Shown: piece by piece, positions 53,824 to 62,623 of the stretch
How positions within the stretch are numbered: the first letter of the stretch is position 1
How the letters are laid out: every line of letters begins with the position of its first letter
The notes under the pieces: generated by a model
The model's input: only the letters and a program-made list of their open reading frames with translations
What the model was told of the DNA's origin: nothing
Databases searched by the model: none
Program-made: the position numbers and the translations under genes
NCBI GenBank assembly: GCA_902800055.1
Contig: CADCCW010000003.1
Span: 3,376-67,375 of the forward strand
DNA: 64,000 bases
Direction: 5' to 3'
DNA from: an uncultured bacterium
Lineage (GTDB): Bacteria > Verrucomicrobiota > Kiritimatiellia > RFP12 > UBA1067

Positions 53824-54608
53824 GTGCAGCCGGCAGGGTCTTTGCTGCTCTCGGTGGCATTGCGCTCGCGTGGTGCCTGGCCGGTCTCTGCGGCCGCGAC
53901 ATCGGGCGCATGCCGCAGGTCGTGCGCGGCGAGGGAGCGCTCGCCGTCGCGTTCGGCGATGCCCGCGAGACGATAAGTCGGGCGTTTGTTGGCAAAGCCG
54001 ACTCTTATTTCCACGGCGGCATCGACATGGATTGCGGCCATCTTGGCCACCATCGCCATGACGAGCATTGCGAGGACGAATGCCATGAGCACGATCATGG
54101 GCACGCCCATGGCCATGATCATGAGGCAGAACACGAGACGGCGAATGAATCTTTGGATCTGTGGCGTTGGATCAACGTGCACGTCTGCGCCCCCCAGGAG
54201 CACAGGCACCTCGACGGGGAGAAGTCCGTCGAACTGATGCCGTGGCTCTGGGCTTCCGTCAAGGCCAACCCCCACAACATCGAGGCATGGACGACGACGT
54301 GGTACATTGCGAACAACATGCTGAAGGACAAGGAGCTTGCACTACGTGTCGTTGCCGAGGGGCTTGAGAAGAACCCTGACAATCCTGAACTGCTCATTTG
54401 CCGCGGTCGGACGATTTACGATCGTGGACATGGAGACTTGGCGGCGGCGCATGCGGCGTTTGTAGCGGCAGTCGCGTCGGCTGACGGCATGCTGCAGCGT
54501 GGCGGCGATGAGACTGACGAGCGAATTCTGCGGGCTCGTGATTTCGCGCAGGCGTATATAGACGAGATAGCGAAGAAGCGTGGGCCGCCCCCAGACGCCA
54601 AGGAATAG
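53820..54608 (+). CDS. membrane-anchored His-rich, TPR-like protein
   Basis: A 262-residue protein starting with GTG in a 4-nt overlap (GTGA). An N-terminal hydrophobic helix (about 7-24) is followed by a strikingly His/Asp/Glu/Cys-rich stretch at about 73-105 (13 His, 2 Cys) and a TPR-like helical region (about 145-245). The His cluster is likely to bind divalent metals such as Zn, Ni or Cu. With the ABC-2 transporter it may form a metal-linked export or maturation unit. No named family recognised. Confidence 0.6.
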   Translation: MSAAGRVFAALGGIALAWCLAGLCGRDIGRMPQVVRGEGALAVAFGDARETISRAFVGKADSYFHGGIDMDCGHLGHHRHDEHCEDECHEHDHGHAHGHDHEAEHETANESLDLWRWINVHVCAPQEHRHLDGEKSVELMPWLWASVKANPHNIEAWTTTWYIANNMLKDKELALRVVAEGLEKNPDNPELLICRGRTIYDRGHGDLAAAHAAFVAAVASADGMLQRGGDETDERILRARDFAQAYIDEIAKKRGPPPDAKE

Positions 54609-54671
54609 ACTTGCCGCGTTTTATGGTAACCGGAGATTCCGGAAACTCCGGAAAACCAGCGGGCGGCAATA

Positions 54672-54680
54672 TGGTATAAT
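54672..54680 (+). promoter_or_regulatory. extended -10 promoter of the TMEM43-rodA unit
   Basis: TGGTATAAT (-10 at 54675-54680). The leader of about 35 nt carries AAAGGA before the ATG at 54722. A short inverted repeat CCGGAG/CTCCGG (54630-54651) lies upstream without a T tract. Confidence 0.7.
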
Positions 54681-54721
54681 ACGCGTAGATTTCACTCACC
54701 TACAACGAAAGGATGGCAGAG

Positions 54722-55891
54722 ATGGCGGTTACCGAGACGACGACGCAGTCGTGGACTTCGAGGATGGGCGACGCCGCAAAGGGCGTGATCGTGGGGCTGG
54801 TGCTCTTTCTCATCGGCTTCCCGGTGCTCTTCTGGAACGAGGGCAACAGCGTGAAGACCGCCAAGGCGCTCGACGAGGGCGAGAGCGTCTGCGTGCCGGT
54901 GGAGTCGATCGCCAAGATCGACCCGGAGATGGAGGGCCAGCTCGTCCACATGACCGGCAGGGCCGACACCAAGGACGTCCTTTCCGACGACGAGTTCGGC
55001 ATTTCGGCGACGGCGATCGCGCTTAAGCGCACGACCGAGATGTACCAGTGGGTCGAGCACTCCAAGACGACCGAGAAGAAGAACCTCGGCGGCAGCGTCA
55101 CCAAGACCACCACCTACACCTACTCCAAGGAGTGGGTGGGCGAGGCGATCGACTCGAGCTCCTTCCACGAGCCCGGCCACGACAACCCGGGCGGCATCGA
55201 GTTTCCGTCCCAGGAGACGCGTGCGGCGAACGTGACCTTCGGCGCGTTCCGGCTCAGCGAGCGCCAGATCGAGCGCATCGGCCGCTTCCAGAGCTACGCG
55301 TTCCCGTCTGGCTACGTGTGCCGGGTGGCGCGCGCGAAGGTGCAGGGTCCGACGATCTTCATCCCCAACGCCGAGACGCGCGAGAACGAGAAGAACGTGC
55401 GCGACGTCATGGCGCAGCCGCGCGTCGGCGACATGCGCGTGAACTTCACGGTGGTGCTGCCGCACGACATCTCGATCGTCGCCAAGCAGCGCGGCGACAC
55501 GTTCGTCGGCTACCTCGCGAAGTCGAAGAAGAAGGTGGACCTGCTCAACGACGGCGTGCGCGACATGGCGGAGATGTTCGAGTCGGCGCGCTCGGCGAAC
55601 ACGGTGATGACCTGGCTCGTCCGCATCGGCGGATTCCTGCTGATGTTCATCGGCCTTGGCATGGTCCTGAAGCCGATTTCGGTGCTGGCGGATGTGCTGC
55701 CGATCCTCGGCGACATCGTCGAAATCGGCACCGGCATCGTGGCGTTCGCGTTCGCGCTCGTCTGCTCGCTGGTGACGATTGCGGTGGCGTGGATCTTCTA
55801 CCGGCCGCTGTTGGCAGTGGTGCTGCTGGCGATTGCCGGCGGGATCGTGTTCCTCGTCTGGAAGAAGCGCCGCGCGGCGAAGCAGGCGTGA
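54722..55891 (+). CDS. TMEM43-family membrane protein
   Basis: A 389-residue protein. One N-terminal transmembrane helix (about 21-39), a large extracytoplasmic domain (about 45-285) and three or four C-terminal helices match the TMEM43/LUMA family, conserved from bacteria to animals with poorly defined function. The start at 54722 is preferred over 54713, where the SD would abut the ATG. It overlaps rodA by 4 nt (GTGA). Confidence 0.82.
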   Translation: MAVTETTTQSWTSRMGDAAKGVIVGLVLFLIGFPVLFWNEGNSVKTAKALDEGESVCVPVESIAKIDPEMEGQLVHMTGRADTKDVLSDDEFGISATAIALKRTTEMYQWVEHSKTTEKKNLGGSVTKTTTYTYSKEWVGEAIDSSSFHEPGHDNPGGIEFPSQETRAANVTFGAFRLSERQIERIGRFQSYAFPSGYVCRVARAKVQGPTIFIPNAETRENEKNVRDVMAQPRVGDMRVNFTVVLPHDISIVAKQRGDTFVGYLAKSKKKVDLLNDGVRDMAEMFESARSANTVMTWLVRIGGFLLMFIGLGMVLKPISVLADVLPILGDIVEIGTGIVAFAFALVCSLVTIAVAWIFYRPLLAVVLLAIAGGIVFLVWKKRRAAKQA

Positions 55892-57072
55892 GCTGGTCCG
55901 AGAGGCTCAGGAACTTCAACTACCTCGCGTTCGCCGCGATGCTCGCGCTGGTGGCGGTGGGCACGGTGGCGATTTGGTCCTCCGGCAACGCGCGGGCCGA
56001 GGCGGTGTTCCACGGCAAGTGGGTGGCCAACCTGACGGCGGCGGGCGTGGGGCTCGTCCTCTACTTCGTGCTTGCCTTTGCCGACTATCGCAAGACGCTC
56101 TCGTTCTTTGCGCTGCCGGCGTATGTGGTTTCGCTGGCGTTGCTGGTGGCGGTGCTCGTCTTCGGCTCGACGGTGCTTGGCGGCAGGCGGTGGCTATGGT
56201 TCTTCCAGCCAAGCGAAGTCGCCAAGCTCTGCGTGGTCGCACTCGTCGCATCGGTGTTCGGCGCGGCGGAAGGTCGCATTGCCGCGTTCAAGGACTCCTT
56301 CCGTGGTTTTCTCCTCGCGGCAGTCATGGTCGGCGTCCCGTGTGCGCTGATCCTCGCCGAGCCCGACCTGGGCACGGCGCTCACGCTGGTGCCGGCGACG
56401 GCGCTGATGCTCTTCGTCGCCCGGGTCTGGCGGCGCGGGCTGGTAATCACGGCGGCGGTGGCGGCGGTGGCGGCGCTGGCGGTGCTGGGCGCGGTCTACG
56501 AGGCGGAGAAGCCCGGGGTTGCGCCTGAACGCCGCGAGCGCATCTTGAAGATGCTGCCGCTCAGGCCGCACCAGGTGAAGCGCGTCAGGGTGTTCCTCTT
56601 CCCCGAGCAGGATCCGCGCGGGGCCGGCTACAACCTGATGCAGGCTAAGATCTCGATTGGCTCCGGCGGATTGACGGGGAAGGGAATCGGGAAGGGCGAG
56701 ACGAGCCGGCTCAAGTACCTGCCGCCGGCGATTTCGATGAACGACTTCATCTTCTGCGTCTGGGCGGAGGAGACCGGGTTCGTCGGCTCCGCCGCGCTGC
56801 TCGTTCTCTTTGCGCTCTTGCTGGTGCCGTGCTGCTGGATCGCCTTCGTCTGCGAGGACGGACGCGGGCGGCTCTTCGCACTGGGCTTCGCGACGCTCGT
56901 CTTCGCCCACGTGTACATCAACCTCGCGATGTCGATCGGCCTCGTGCCCATCACCGGGCTGCCGCTGCCGTTCGTCTCCTCGGGGCGCACGTTCCTGGTG
57001 GTGGTGATGTGCGGGCTCGGGCTGGTGCAGAGCGTCTCCATCCACCGCCGTTCCCCCGTCCACACGTTCTGA
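55888..57072 (+). CDS. rodA: SEDS peptidoglycan polymerase RodA
   Basis: A 394-residue polytopic glycosyltransferase polymerising lipid II during cell elongation. SEDS motifs: FQPSEVAKL, AEPDLGTALT with the catalytic Asp, QAKISIGSGGLTGKG, ETGFVGS and the C-terminal GLVPITGLPLPFVSSG. Start is GTG at 55888. No mreBCD or pbp2 gene is adjacent. Co-translation with a TMEM43-type protein is unusual. Confidence 0.93.
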   Translation: MSWSERLRNFNYLAFAAMLALVAVGTVAIWSSGNARAEAVFHGKWVANLTAAGVGLVLYFVLAFADYRKTLSFFALPAYVVSLALLVAVLVFGSTVLGGRRWLWFFQPSEVAKLCVVALVASVFGAAEGRIAAFKDSFRGFLLAAVMVGVPCALILAEPDLGTALTLVPATALMLFVARVWRRGLVITAAVAAVAALAVLGAVYEAEKPGVAPERRERILKMLPLRPHQVKRVRVFLFPEQDPRGAGYNLMQAKISIGSGGLTGKGIGKGETSRLKYLPPAISMNDFIFCVWAEETGFVGSAALLVLFALLLVPCCWIAFVCEDGRGRLFALGFATLVFAHVYINLAMSIGLVPITGLPLPFVSSGRTFLVVVMCGLGLVQSVSIHRRSPVHTF

Positions 57073-57097
57073 GCGGTTGCAAAGTGGCGCCACGATT

Positions 57098-57106
57098 TGG
57101 TATAAT
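57098..57106 (+). promoter_or_regulatory. extended -10 promoter of the Tat-lipoprotein Gfo/Idh gene
   Basis: TGGTATAAT (-10 at 57101-57106), leading to a leader of about 70 nt with an AAGGAAAGG Shine-Dalgarno region before the ATG at 57183. Confidence 0.7.
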
Positions 57107-57182
57107 TACGGGAAATCCGGCGGCGGAATATGGCGCGGCCGGCGAAAACTTTCAAAACCAGAAACAAGGAAAGGCAGAGACA

Positions 57183-58724
57183 ATGAAGATCAACCGCAGA
57201 AACTTTCTGTTCGGATCGACGGCGGCGGCCGCGCTTGCCGGATGCGCGACGAACAAGGTCGGGCTCAGGGACCTCAAGCCGGGAGAGAAGCTCCGCGCCG
57301 CAATCATCGGCTACGGCATCCAGGCCCGCACGGCGCTCGTGCCTCAGTTCCTCGGCCAGGACAAGGCCGCCGGCGTGGAGAAGATGCTTGACATCGTCGC
57401 CGTCTGCGACTGCGACAGGGTCCGCGCCCAGGCTGGCGCCAAGCAGGTGAACGACGCGCGCGGCAACAATGCGTGCAAGGCGGTCTACGACTTCCGCGAA
57501 ATCCTCAGGGACCCGTTGATCGACGTCGTCTGCATCGGCACGCCCGACCACTGGCACGCCTACATGTCCGTCGAGGCGATGAAGCACGGCAAGGACGTCT
57601 ACTGCGAGAAGCCGCTCACGTTCTCGATCGACGAGGCGAAGAAGGTCATGGCCGCGCAGGAGAAGTACGGCCGCGTCTTCCAGACGGGCTCCATGCAGCG
57701 CAGCTGGAACAAGGTCTCCGAGTTCTACACCGCGGTCATGATCGTCCGCAACGGGCTCATCGGCGACCTCGTGTACGTGGACGCGAACTACGGCCGCGGC
57801 GGACAGAAGCTCGGAGGCCCTTCGCACCCGGTCCGCTTCTGGGACGACCCCAAGAATGCGGAAAAGGAGTCCGCCCCGAACCCAGACGTCGACTGGAAGA
57901 TGTGGCTCGGCCCGGCGAAGTGGCGGCCTTACTCCGACCAGCTCGCGCCGCGCGGCGTGAACGCGTTCTATCCGATGTTCTGGCGTTTCGACGACGACAT
58001 CGGCTCGGGCTACAACGGCGACTGGGGCGCCCACCACCTCGACATCGCGCAGTGGGGCATGGACATGGACAAGTCTGGCCCGTACAGGATCATCCGCTCC
58101 GACGAGCCCTATTCGGACAACCTCTACCACGGCGGCCGCCGCCAGTTCGGCATGAGGATGCTCTTCAGGAAGCCCGACGGCTCCGACATCGAGCTCTACC
58201 ACGGTCCGTTCGGCGTGTGGGGCACGGTCTTCTACGGCACTGACGGCATCGTCGCCGTGAATCGCGGCAAGATCGCGGTGTGGAAGGGCACCGGCCTCGT
58301 GAAGCCCACTTCCGAGATCCGCCAGCAGCTGCAGGACATGACGTTCATGCCCGACAAGGTCGTCGCGGCGTCGGTCGGCAAGGACTACGGCACCGATGCG
58401 GCGGCGAAGGAGGACGACGCTCTTGACGCGGCGATCAAGAAGCTCGAGTCGACCTTCGACCTCGCCAACGCCAAGGTCAAGCTCTACAAGAGCGACAACC
58501 AGGTGCTCAACTTCGTCGAGTGCGTGCTTTCGCGCAAGCCGACGATCTCGCCTGCCGAGGTCGGCGGACGCAGCTGTGCGCTGTGCCTCCTGTGCAACAT
58601 GTCCTATGTGTACGACACCGGCTTCGACTGGGATCCGTTGAACATGACGTTCGCAAACGGCACCGGCGCCGGCCTTTCGCTCAGGCGCGAGGGAGGATGC
58701 AACGGCTGGGAGGTCGTGGTCTGA
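57183..58724 (+). CDS. Tat-exported Gfo/Idh/MocA lipoprotein
   Basis: A 513-residue oxidoreductase-family protein. The Tat motif NRRNFLFG (4-11) leads into LAGC, a lipobox with Cys near 22, suggesting a membrane-anchored exported enzyme. The Rossmann domain contains GYGIQAR, and the family motif CEKPL is near 140-144, followed by a long substrate domain including GDWGAHHLDIAQWG. Substrate unknown; probably a sugar or glycoside. It overlaps the coiled-coil gene by 1 nt. Confidence 0.86.
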   Translation: MKINRRNFLFGSTAAAALAGCATNKVGLRDLKPGEKLRAAIIGYGIQARTALVPQFLGQDKAAGVEKMLDIVAVCDCDRVRAQAGAKQVNDARGNNACKAVYDFREILRDPLIDVVCIGTPDHWHAYMSVEAMKHGKDVYCEKPLTFSIDEAKKVMAAQEKYGRVFQTGSMQRSWNKVSEFYTAVMIVRNGLIGDLVYVDANYGRGGQKLGGPSHPVRFWDDPKNAEKESAPNPDVDWKMWLGPAKWRPYSDQLAPRGVNAFYPMFWRFDDDIGSGYNGDWGAHHLDIAQWGMDMDKSGPYRIIRSDEPYSDNLYHGGRRQFGMRMLFRKPDGSDIELYHGPFGVWGTVFYGTDGIVAVNRGKIAVWKGTGLVKPTSEIRQQLQDMTFMPDKVVAASVGKDYGTDAAAKEDDALDAAIKKLESTFDLANAKVKLYKSDNQVLNFVECVLSRKPTISPAEVGGRSCALCLLCNMSYVYDTGFDWDPLNMTFANGTGAGLSLRREGGCNGWEVVV

Positions 58725-59680
58725 TGAAGGGGCTCACGGTCGTCGCCGTCTCGCTCGCCGTCATCGTCGCCGCGGTCTCCGTGGCGGTGGTGAGCGTGAG
58801 CCGCTCCTCCGCCGCGCGCTCCGCTGCGGAGGCAGAGTCCGCCGCGGCTGACAAGGCGGAGGCGGAGGCCCGCTCCGCGCGTTCTGCGGCCGAGGCTGAG
58901 GCGGACAAGCGCCGTGCGGCCGAGGCGAAGCAGAAGGCGGAGGAGGCCGCCCAGGCCAGGGCGGAGGCCGAGGCCGAGAAGGCCGAGTTCGACGCGAAGA
59001 CCGCCGAGGAGAATCGCCTCGCGGCCGAGGCCGCCGCGGACGAGGCGAGGAGTCGCGCCGACGAGGCGCGGAGCCGCGCCGCCGAGGCGAAGGCCGGGGC
59101 CGCCGCCGCGCGCGATGCGAAGGAGGCAGAGGTCGCCAAGGCCGCTGCCGAGGAGGCGAAGGCCAAGTCTGCCGCGGACAAGCTTGCCTCCGAGCAGCTC
59201 AAGGGCGAGAAGATTCTCGCTGAGGCGAAGCTCCTGGAGCTGAGGCGGATCGACTTCGAAACCCTCGAGCGCGAACTCGCCGAGTGGCGGCGCGACCTCG
59301 AGGAGCGCGAGCGTGCGCTGACGCCGGAGAAGACGATTGCCGACCTCGCCTGGGCCGGCGGGCAGGAGGATTCGGTGCTGGACGAGAACGGCAACGTCGC
59401 CAAGAAGACGAAGGAGCCATATCTTGCCGAGAACGACCGCACTTTGCCTCGCCCTTCCCGCGAGCTTGCGAAGGTCGAGCGCGAGATGCGCGAGGGCCTG
59501 TCGGCGGAGACGGAGAAGTCGCGCGACCGGCTCGTCGCGACGCTGGAGCGGCTATATGTCACTGCCATCAAGGACGATCGCGTTACCGACGCCGACTTCT
59601 ACCGCCGCTCGATCCTCTCGCTCTCCCCGGGCTGGAAGCTTTCTTCCGAGTCAGCCGAGGGCGCGGCCGGCAATCCATAG
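58724..59680 (+). CDS. membrane-anchored Ala/Glu-rich coiled-coil protein
   Basis: A 318-residue protein: a transmembrane helix at about 4-24, then a near-continuous Ala/Glu/Lys/Arg coiled coil (about 30-210) built of AEA/AAEEA-like units, and a short C-terminal helical domain (about 225-318) with conserved-looking W and P residues. It resembles TolA-like or stalk-forming envelope proteins in composition only. It is coupled by 1 nt to the Gfo/Idh lipoprotein gene. Function unknown. Confidence 0.6.
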   Translation: MKGLTVVAVSLAVIVAAVSVAVVSVSRSSAARSAAEAESAAADKAEAEARSARSAAEAEADKRRAAEAKQKAEEAAQARAEAEAEKAEFDAKTAEENRLAAEAAADEARSRADEARSRAAEAKAGAAAARDAKEAEVAKAAAEEAKAKSAADKLASEQLKGEKILAEAKLLELRRIDFETLERELAEWRRDLEERERALTPEKTIADLAWAGGQEDSVLDENGNVAKKTKEPYLAENDRTLPRPSRELAKVEREMREGLSAETEKSRDRLVATLERLYVTAIKDDRVTDADFYRRSILSLSPGWKLSSESAEGAAGNP

Positions 59681-59708
59681 ATTGCTTCCACACTTCAGCC
59701 CCGAATTA

Positions 59709-59717
59709 TGGTATAAT
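59709..59717 (+). promoter_or_regulatory. extended -10 promoter of pcnB
   Basis: TGGTATAAT (-10 at 59712-59717), nine bases before the ATG at 59727; leader of 2-3 nt at most. Confidence 0.72.
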
Positions 59718-59726
59718 ACACAGTTA

Positions 59727-60926
59727 ATGTTCGGGTTTTTGAAGAAGCAAAGCAAGGGACCGGTCGTCTACGAGCGGTCCAAGCACTGCATTTCCAGGAA
59801 GAACATCGACCCGGACGCGCTGAAGGTGCTTTATCGACTCGATTCGCTTGGCTACACCGCCTACCTCGTCGGCGGCGGCGTGCGCGACCTGCTGCTTGGC
59901 CGCAAGCCGAAGGACTTCGACGTCGGCACCAGCGCGACTCCCAACGAGGTGAAGCGTGCGTTCCGCAACTGCTTCCTCATCGGCCGCCGCTTCCGCCTCG
60001 CGCACATCCGCTTCGGCGAGAAGGTGATCGAGACGGCGACTTTCCGCCGCAATTCGCAAACGGTCGGCGAGATCATCGAGCATGCCGCCGAGGGCCCGTT
60101 CGAGGACAACACCTTCGGCACCCCGGAGACCGACGCCTATCGCCGCGACTTCACGGTGAACGGCCTCTTCTACAACATCAAGGACTTCTCGGTCATCGAC
60201 TGGGTGGGCGGGATGAAGGACCTCGAGGGCAAGGTGATCCGCTCCATCGGCGACCCTGAGATCCGCTTCCGCGAGGACCCGGTGCGGATGATGCGGGCGA
60301 TAAAGTTCTCGTCGCGGCTCGGCTTCAGGATTGAGCGCAAGACCGCCGCGGCGATGAAGAAGCTCCACGCCTGCATCCTCTCCGCTGCGGTGCCGCGCGT
60401 CTGCGAGGAGGTGTTCCGCCTCTTCCCCTACGGCTGCAGCGAGGAGGCGTTCCGCCAGATGTACGCCTGCGGGCTGCTCGGCGACCTGCTGCCAGACCTC
60501 GCGAAGTTCATCGACTCCGACGGCGGTAAGAAGTCCATCACCTTCAAGTACCTCCGGGTGCTCGACGAATATGAGCGGATGATGTCCGCCAAGGGTTTCG
60601 AGGTGTCGAACGGACTGCGCGCGGCGGTTTTGCTCACCGGCCTCTTCCGCCGCGAGCGCAAGGACGGCGCCGGGCGCAAGGTGATGCAGACCCTGCACGG
60701 CGCGCTGAAGACGCCGAAGTCGGTCTATTTCACCGGCGTGCTGTTGATGGAGTCGATGAAGCGTCTCTCGCAGCCGCCATCGAAGGGCAAGCAGCGCTTC
60801 GTCCACAACCGGGATTTCCTCGACGCGCTCGACTACAACCGCATAATCCTGCGCGCCGAGGGCAAGAGCGAGAAGACGCTCGACGAATGGGCCGACCTCT
60901 ACGAATCGAAAGGAACGAAAGAATGA
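59727..60926 (+). CDS. pcnB: poly(A) polymerase, PcnB-type
   Basis: A 399-residue class II nucleotidyltransferase. The head motif YLVGGGVRDLLLGRKPKDFDVGTSA (about 42-66) includes the metal-binding DxD. The following LIGRRFRLAHIRFG segment is characteristic of bacterial poly(A) polymerases rather than CCA-adding enzymes. The RNA-binding segment REDPVRMMRAIKFSSRLGF is present. Both tRNAs in this window already encode CCA, in keeping with a PAP. It likely adds A-tails that promote RNA decay. It overlaps the TPR gene by 4 nt. Confidence 0.88.
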   Translation: MFGFLKKQSKGPVVYERSKHCISRKNIDPDALKVLYRLDSLGYTAYLVGGGVRDLLLGRKPKDFDVGTSATPNEVKRAFRNCFLIGRRFRLAHIRFGEKVIETATFRRNSQTVGEIIEHAAEGPFEDNTFGTPETDAYRRDFTVNGLFYNIKDFSVIDWVGGMKDLEGKVIRSIGDPEIRFREDPVRMMRAIKFSSRLGFRIERKTAAAMKKLHACILSAAVPRVCEEVFRLFPYGCSEEAFRQMYACGLLGDLLPDLAKFIDSDGGKKSITFKYLRVLDEYERMMSAKGFEVSNGLRAAVLLTGLFRRERKDGAGRKVMQTLHGALKTPKSVYFTGVLLMESMKRLSQPPSKGKQRFVHNRDFLDALDYNRIILRAEGKSEKTLDEWADLYESKGTKE

Positions 60927-61555
60927 ACCTGATAGACCTCAAGAAGAACCCCGAACTCATCCCCGTCATCGAATGGTGGGAGAAGGACGGCAAGCAGACG
61001 GTGATTTGCCTCCTCGTGGCAGTTGCCGCGGTGGCCGGCTGGTACGGCTGGAAGCACCACCGCGCCTCGGAGCGCGCCGCGGCCTCCGCCGCGATCGCTG
61101 ACGCCACGGCCCCGGCCGACCTCGAAGAGGCAGTCGCCAAGTTCTCTGGCTCCGCCGCCGAGCCTGCGCTCGAGATCAAGCTCGCGAAGAGCTACTACGA
61201 CGACGGCCGCTACGAAGAGGCGCTCGCCCGCTACGAGGAGATGTCCGGCAAGGTGCCGCCCGAGTTCGCCGACATCCCGGTGGTCGGCAGGGCGATGTGC
61301 CTCGAGGCGCTGAAGAAGTTCCCCGAGGCGCTCGAGGCCTTCGACGGCTTCGTGGAAGCCAACCCCAAGAGCTACCTGGCGCTCACGGCGAAGCTGGGCG
61401 CGGCGCGGTGCGTCGCTGAGTCCGGCGACTCGGCGAAGGCGCTCGAGCGCATCGAGGCGCTCAAGAAGGAATGCGAGGGCGACGAGGTCTCCAAGAGCAG
61501 GGTGGAGGCCGCCGAGAACGCGGTCAAGCGGCTCGCCAAGGAGCCGAAGGGGTGA
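60923..61555 (+). CDS. TPR-containing membrane protein (YfgM-like)
   Basis: A 210-residue bitopic protein. A cytoplasmic N-terminus of about 35 residues, a transmembrane helix (about 27-46) and TPR-like helical repeats (about 85-200) resemble YfgM, a SecYEG-associated chaperone factor. secG lies just downstream, consistent with a secretion role. The start at 60923 has an AAAGGA SD and overlaps the pcnB stop. Confidence 0.68.
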   Translation: MNLIDLKKNPELIPVIEWWEKDGKQTVICLLVAVAAVAGWYGWKHHRASERAAASAAIADATAPADLEEAVAKFSGSAAEPALEIKLAKSYYDDGRYEEALARYEEMSGKVPPEFADIPVVGRAMCLEALKKFPEALEAFDGFVEANPKSYLALTAKLGAARCVAESGDSAKALERIEALKKECEGDEVSKSRVEAAENAVKRLAKEPKG

Positions 61556-61585
61556 CCGCGGCGGTTGAAACCGCAGGGCTGAATT

Positions 61586-61594
61586 TGGTATAAT
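61586..61594 (+). promoter_or_regulatory. extended -10 promoter of secG-pgpA
   Basis: TGGTATAAT (-10 at 61589-61594); leader of about 24 nt with an AAAAGGGA ribosome site before ATG 61625. A small hairpin GCGGT-TGAA-ACCGC at 61561-61574 lies just upstream. Confidence 0.72.
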
Positions 61595-61624
61595 CCGCAA
61601 AACTACGAAAGGTAAAAAGGGAAA

Positions 61625-62122
61625 ATGACTATCTTCATCGGCTTTCTCTATGTAATCGAAGTGCTGTCCTGTCTGCTGCTGGCGCTGGTGATCCTGCTCC
61701 AGAAGCCCAAGGAAGGCGGGCTTGGCGGCGCCATCGGCGGCGGCATGCTCGAGGCTTCGCTCGGCGCCGACGCCGGCAACGTGCTCATCAAGGCAACTGC
61801 CATCCTCGGCGCGATCTTCCTCGCCAACACGCTGGTGCTGGCGCGGCTCACCTCGACGGTGCATTCGCGCTCGATCATGGCTCGCGAAGTCGCTCCTGCG
61901 GCTCAAACAGCTCCCGAGTTGCCGCTTGGCGCTCCTGAGCTGCCTGCTCCTGCACCCGCGGCACCTGCGCCTGTGGCACCCGCGCCTGCGCCGGAGGCTC
62001 CGGCCGCCCCTGCGCCCGCGCCGGCACCGGTTGCGGCTCCGGCTGCTCCTGCTCCCGCGGCGCCTGCGCCGGCTGCTCCCGCTCCCGCCCCTGCGCCGGA
62101 GGCTCCGGCGCCGGCGAAGTGA
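61625..62122 (+). CDS. secG: SecG with a long Ala/Pro tail
   Basis: A 165-residue preprotein translocase subunit. Two transmembrane helices (about 3-22 and 55-75) flank a loop with LQKPKEGGLGGAIGGG, the SecG core; together this is about 85 residues. The remaining 75 residues are an almost pure Ala/Pro repeat (units such as APAPAAPAP) that would project from the membrane. SecG normally ends soon after TM2. It overlaps pgpA by 4 nt. Confidence 0.88.
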   Translation: MTIFIGFLYVIEVLSCLLLALVILLQKPKEGGLGGAIGGGMLEASLGADAGNVLIKATAILGAIFLANTLVLARLTSTVHSRSIMAREVAPAAQTAPELPLGAPELPAPAPAAPAPVAPAPAPEAPAAPAPAPAPVAAPAAPAPAAPAPAAPAPAPAPEAPAPAK

Positions 62123-62601
62123 AGAAGCTCGCGCTTTTCGTCGCAACGGGGTTCGGCTTGGGTCTCGTCGCGCCTGTTGCGCCCGGAACGATTGGATCGT
62201 TTCCGGGCGTTGCGCTTGCTTACCTGACCACGCAGCTGCCGGTCTGGATGCAGATCGTGGTCTGCGCGCTCTTTACTCTCGCGGCAATTCCCATCTGCGG
62301 CTCGGCGGAGCGCACGCTGGGGATCAAGGACGACGGTCGGATTTCGGCGGACGAGTGGATGCTCTTCCCGATTGCGCTCATCGGCATTCCGCTCGCGGAC
62401 CTGCCGTGGTGGTCGATGGCGGTCTTCTTCGTGATCGTGCGCTTCGTCGACATCGCAAAGCCATGGCCGTGCCGCGCCCTGCAGGCGATCCACGGCGGCC
62501 TCGGCATCGTGATCGACGACTTCTTCGCCAACCTCTACTCGCTCGGCTTGAACTGGCTGGTAGTCGTTTTCGTCATCCGTCCGGCGCTCGCGCCGGCGTA
62601 G
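62119..62601 (+). CDS. pgpA: phosphatidylglycerophosphatase A
   Basis: A 160-residue integral-membrane phosphatase making phosphatidylglycerol. The family pattern APGTIGSFPG near the N-terminus, the DExxF-type ADEWMLFPIAL, and RFVDIAKPWPCR followed by GLGIVIDDFFAN are present; acidic residues bind the catalytic metal. Start is GTG at 62119, overlapping the secG stop (GTGA). Confidence 0.92.
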   Translation: MKKLALFVATGFGLGLVAPVAPGTIGSFPGVALAYLTTQLPVWMQIVVCALFTLAAIPICGSAERTLGIKDDGRISADEWMLFPIALIGIPLADLPWWSMAVFFVIVRFVDIAKPWPCRALQAIHGGLGIVIDDFFANLYSLGLNWLVVVFVIRPALAPA

Positions 62602-62623
62602 CATTTTAGGGGAGGTTAAGGAT

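Noticed and set aside
59727-60926. Considered a CCA-adding tRNA nucleotidyltransferase
   Set aside because: The RRFRLAHI segment after the head domain is typical of poly(A) polymerase, and both tRNAs here already encode CCA.
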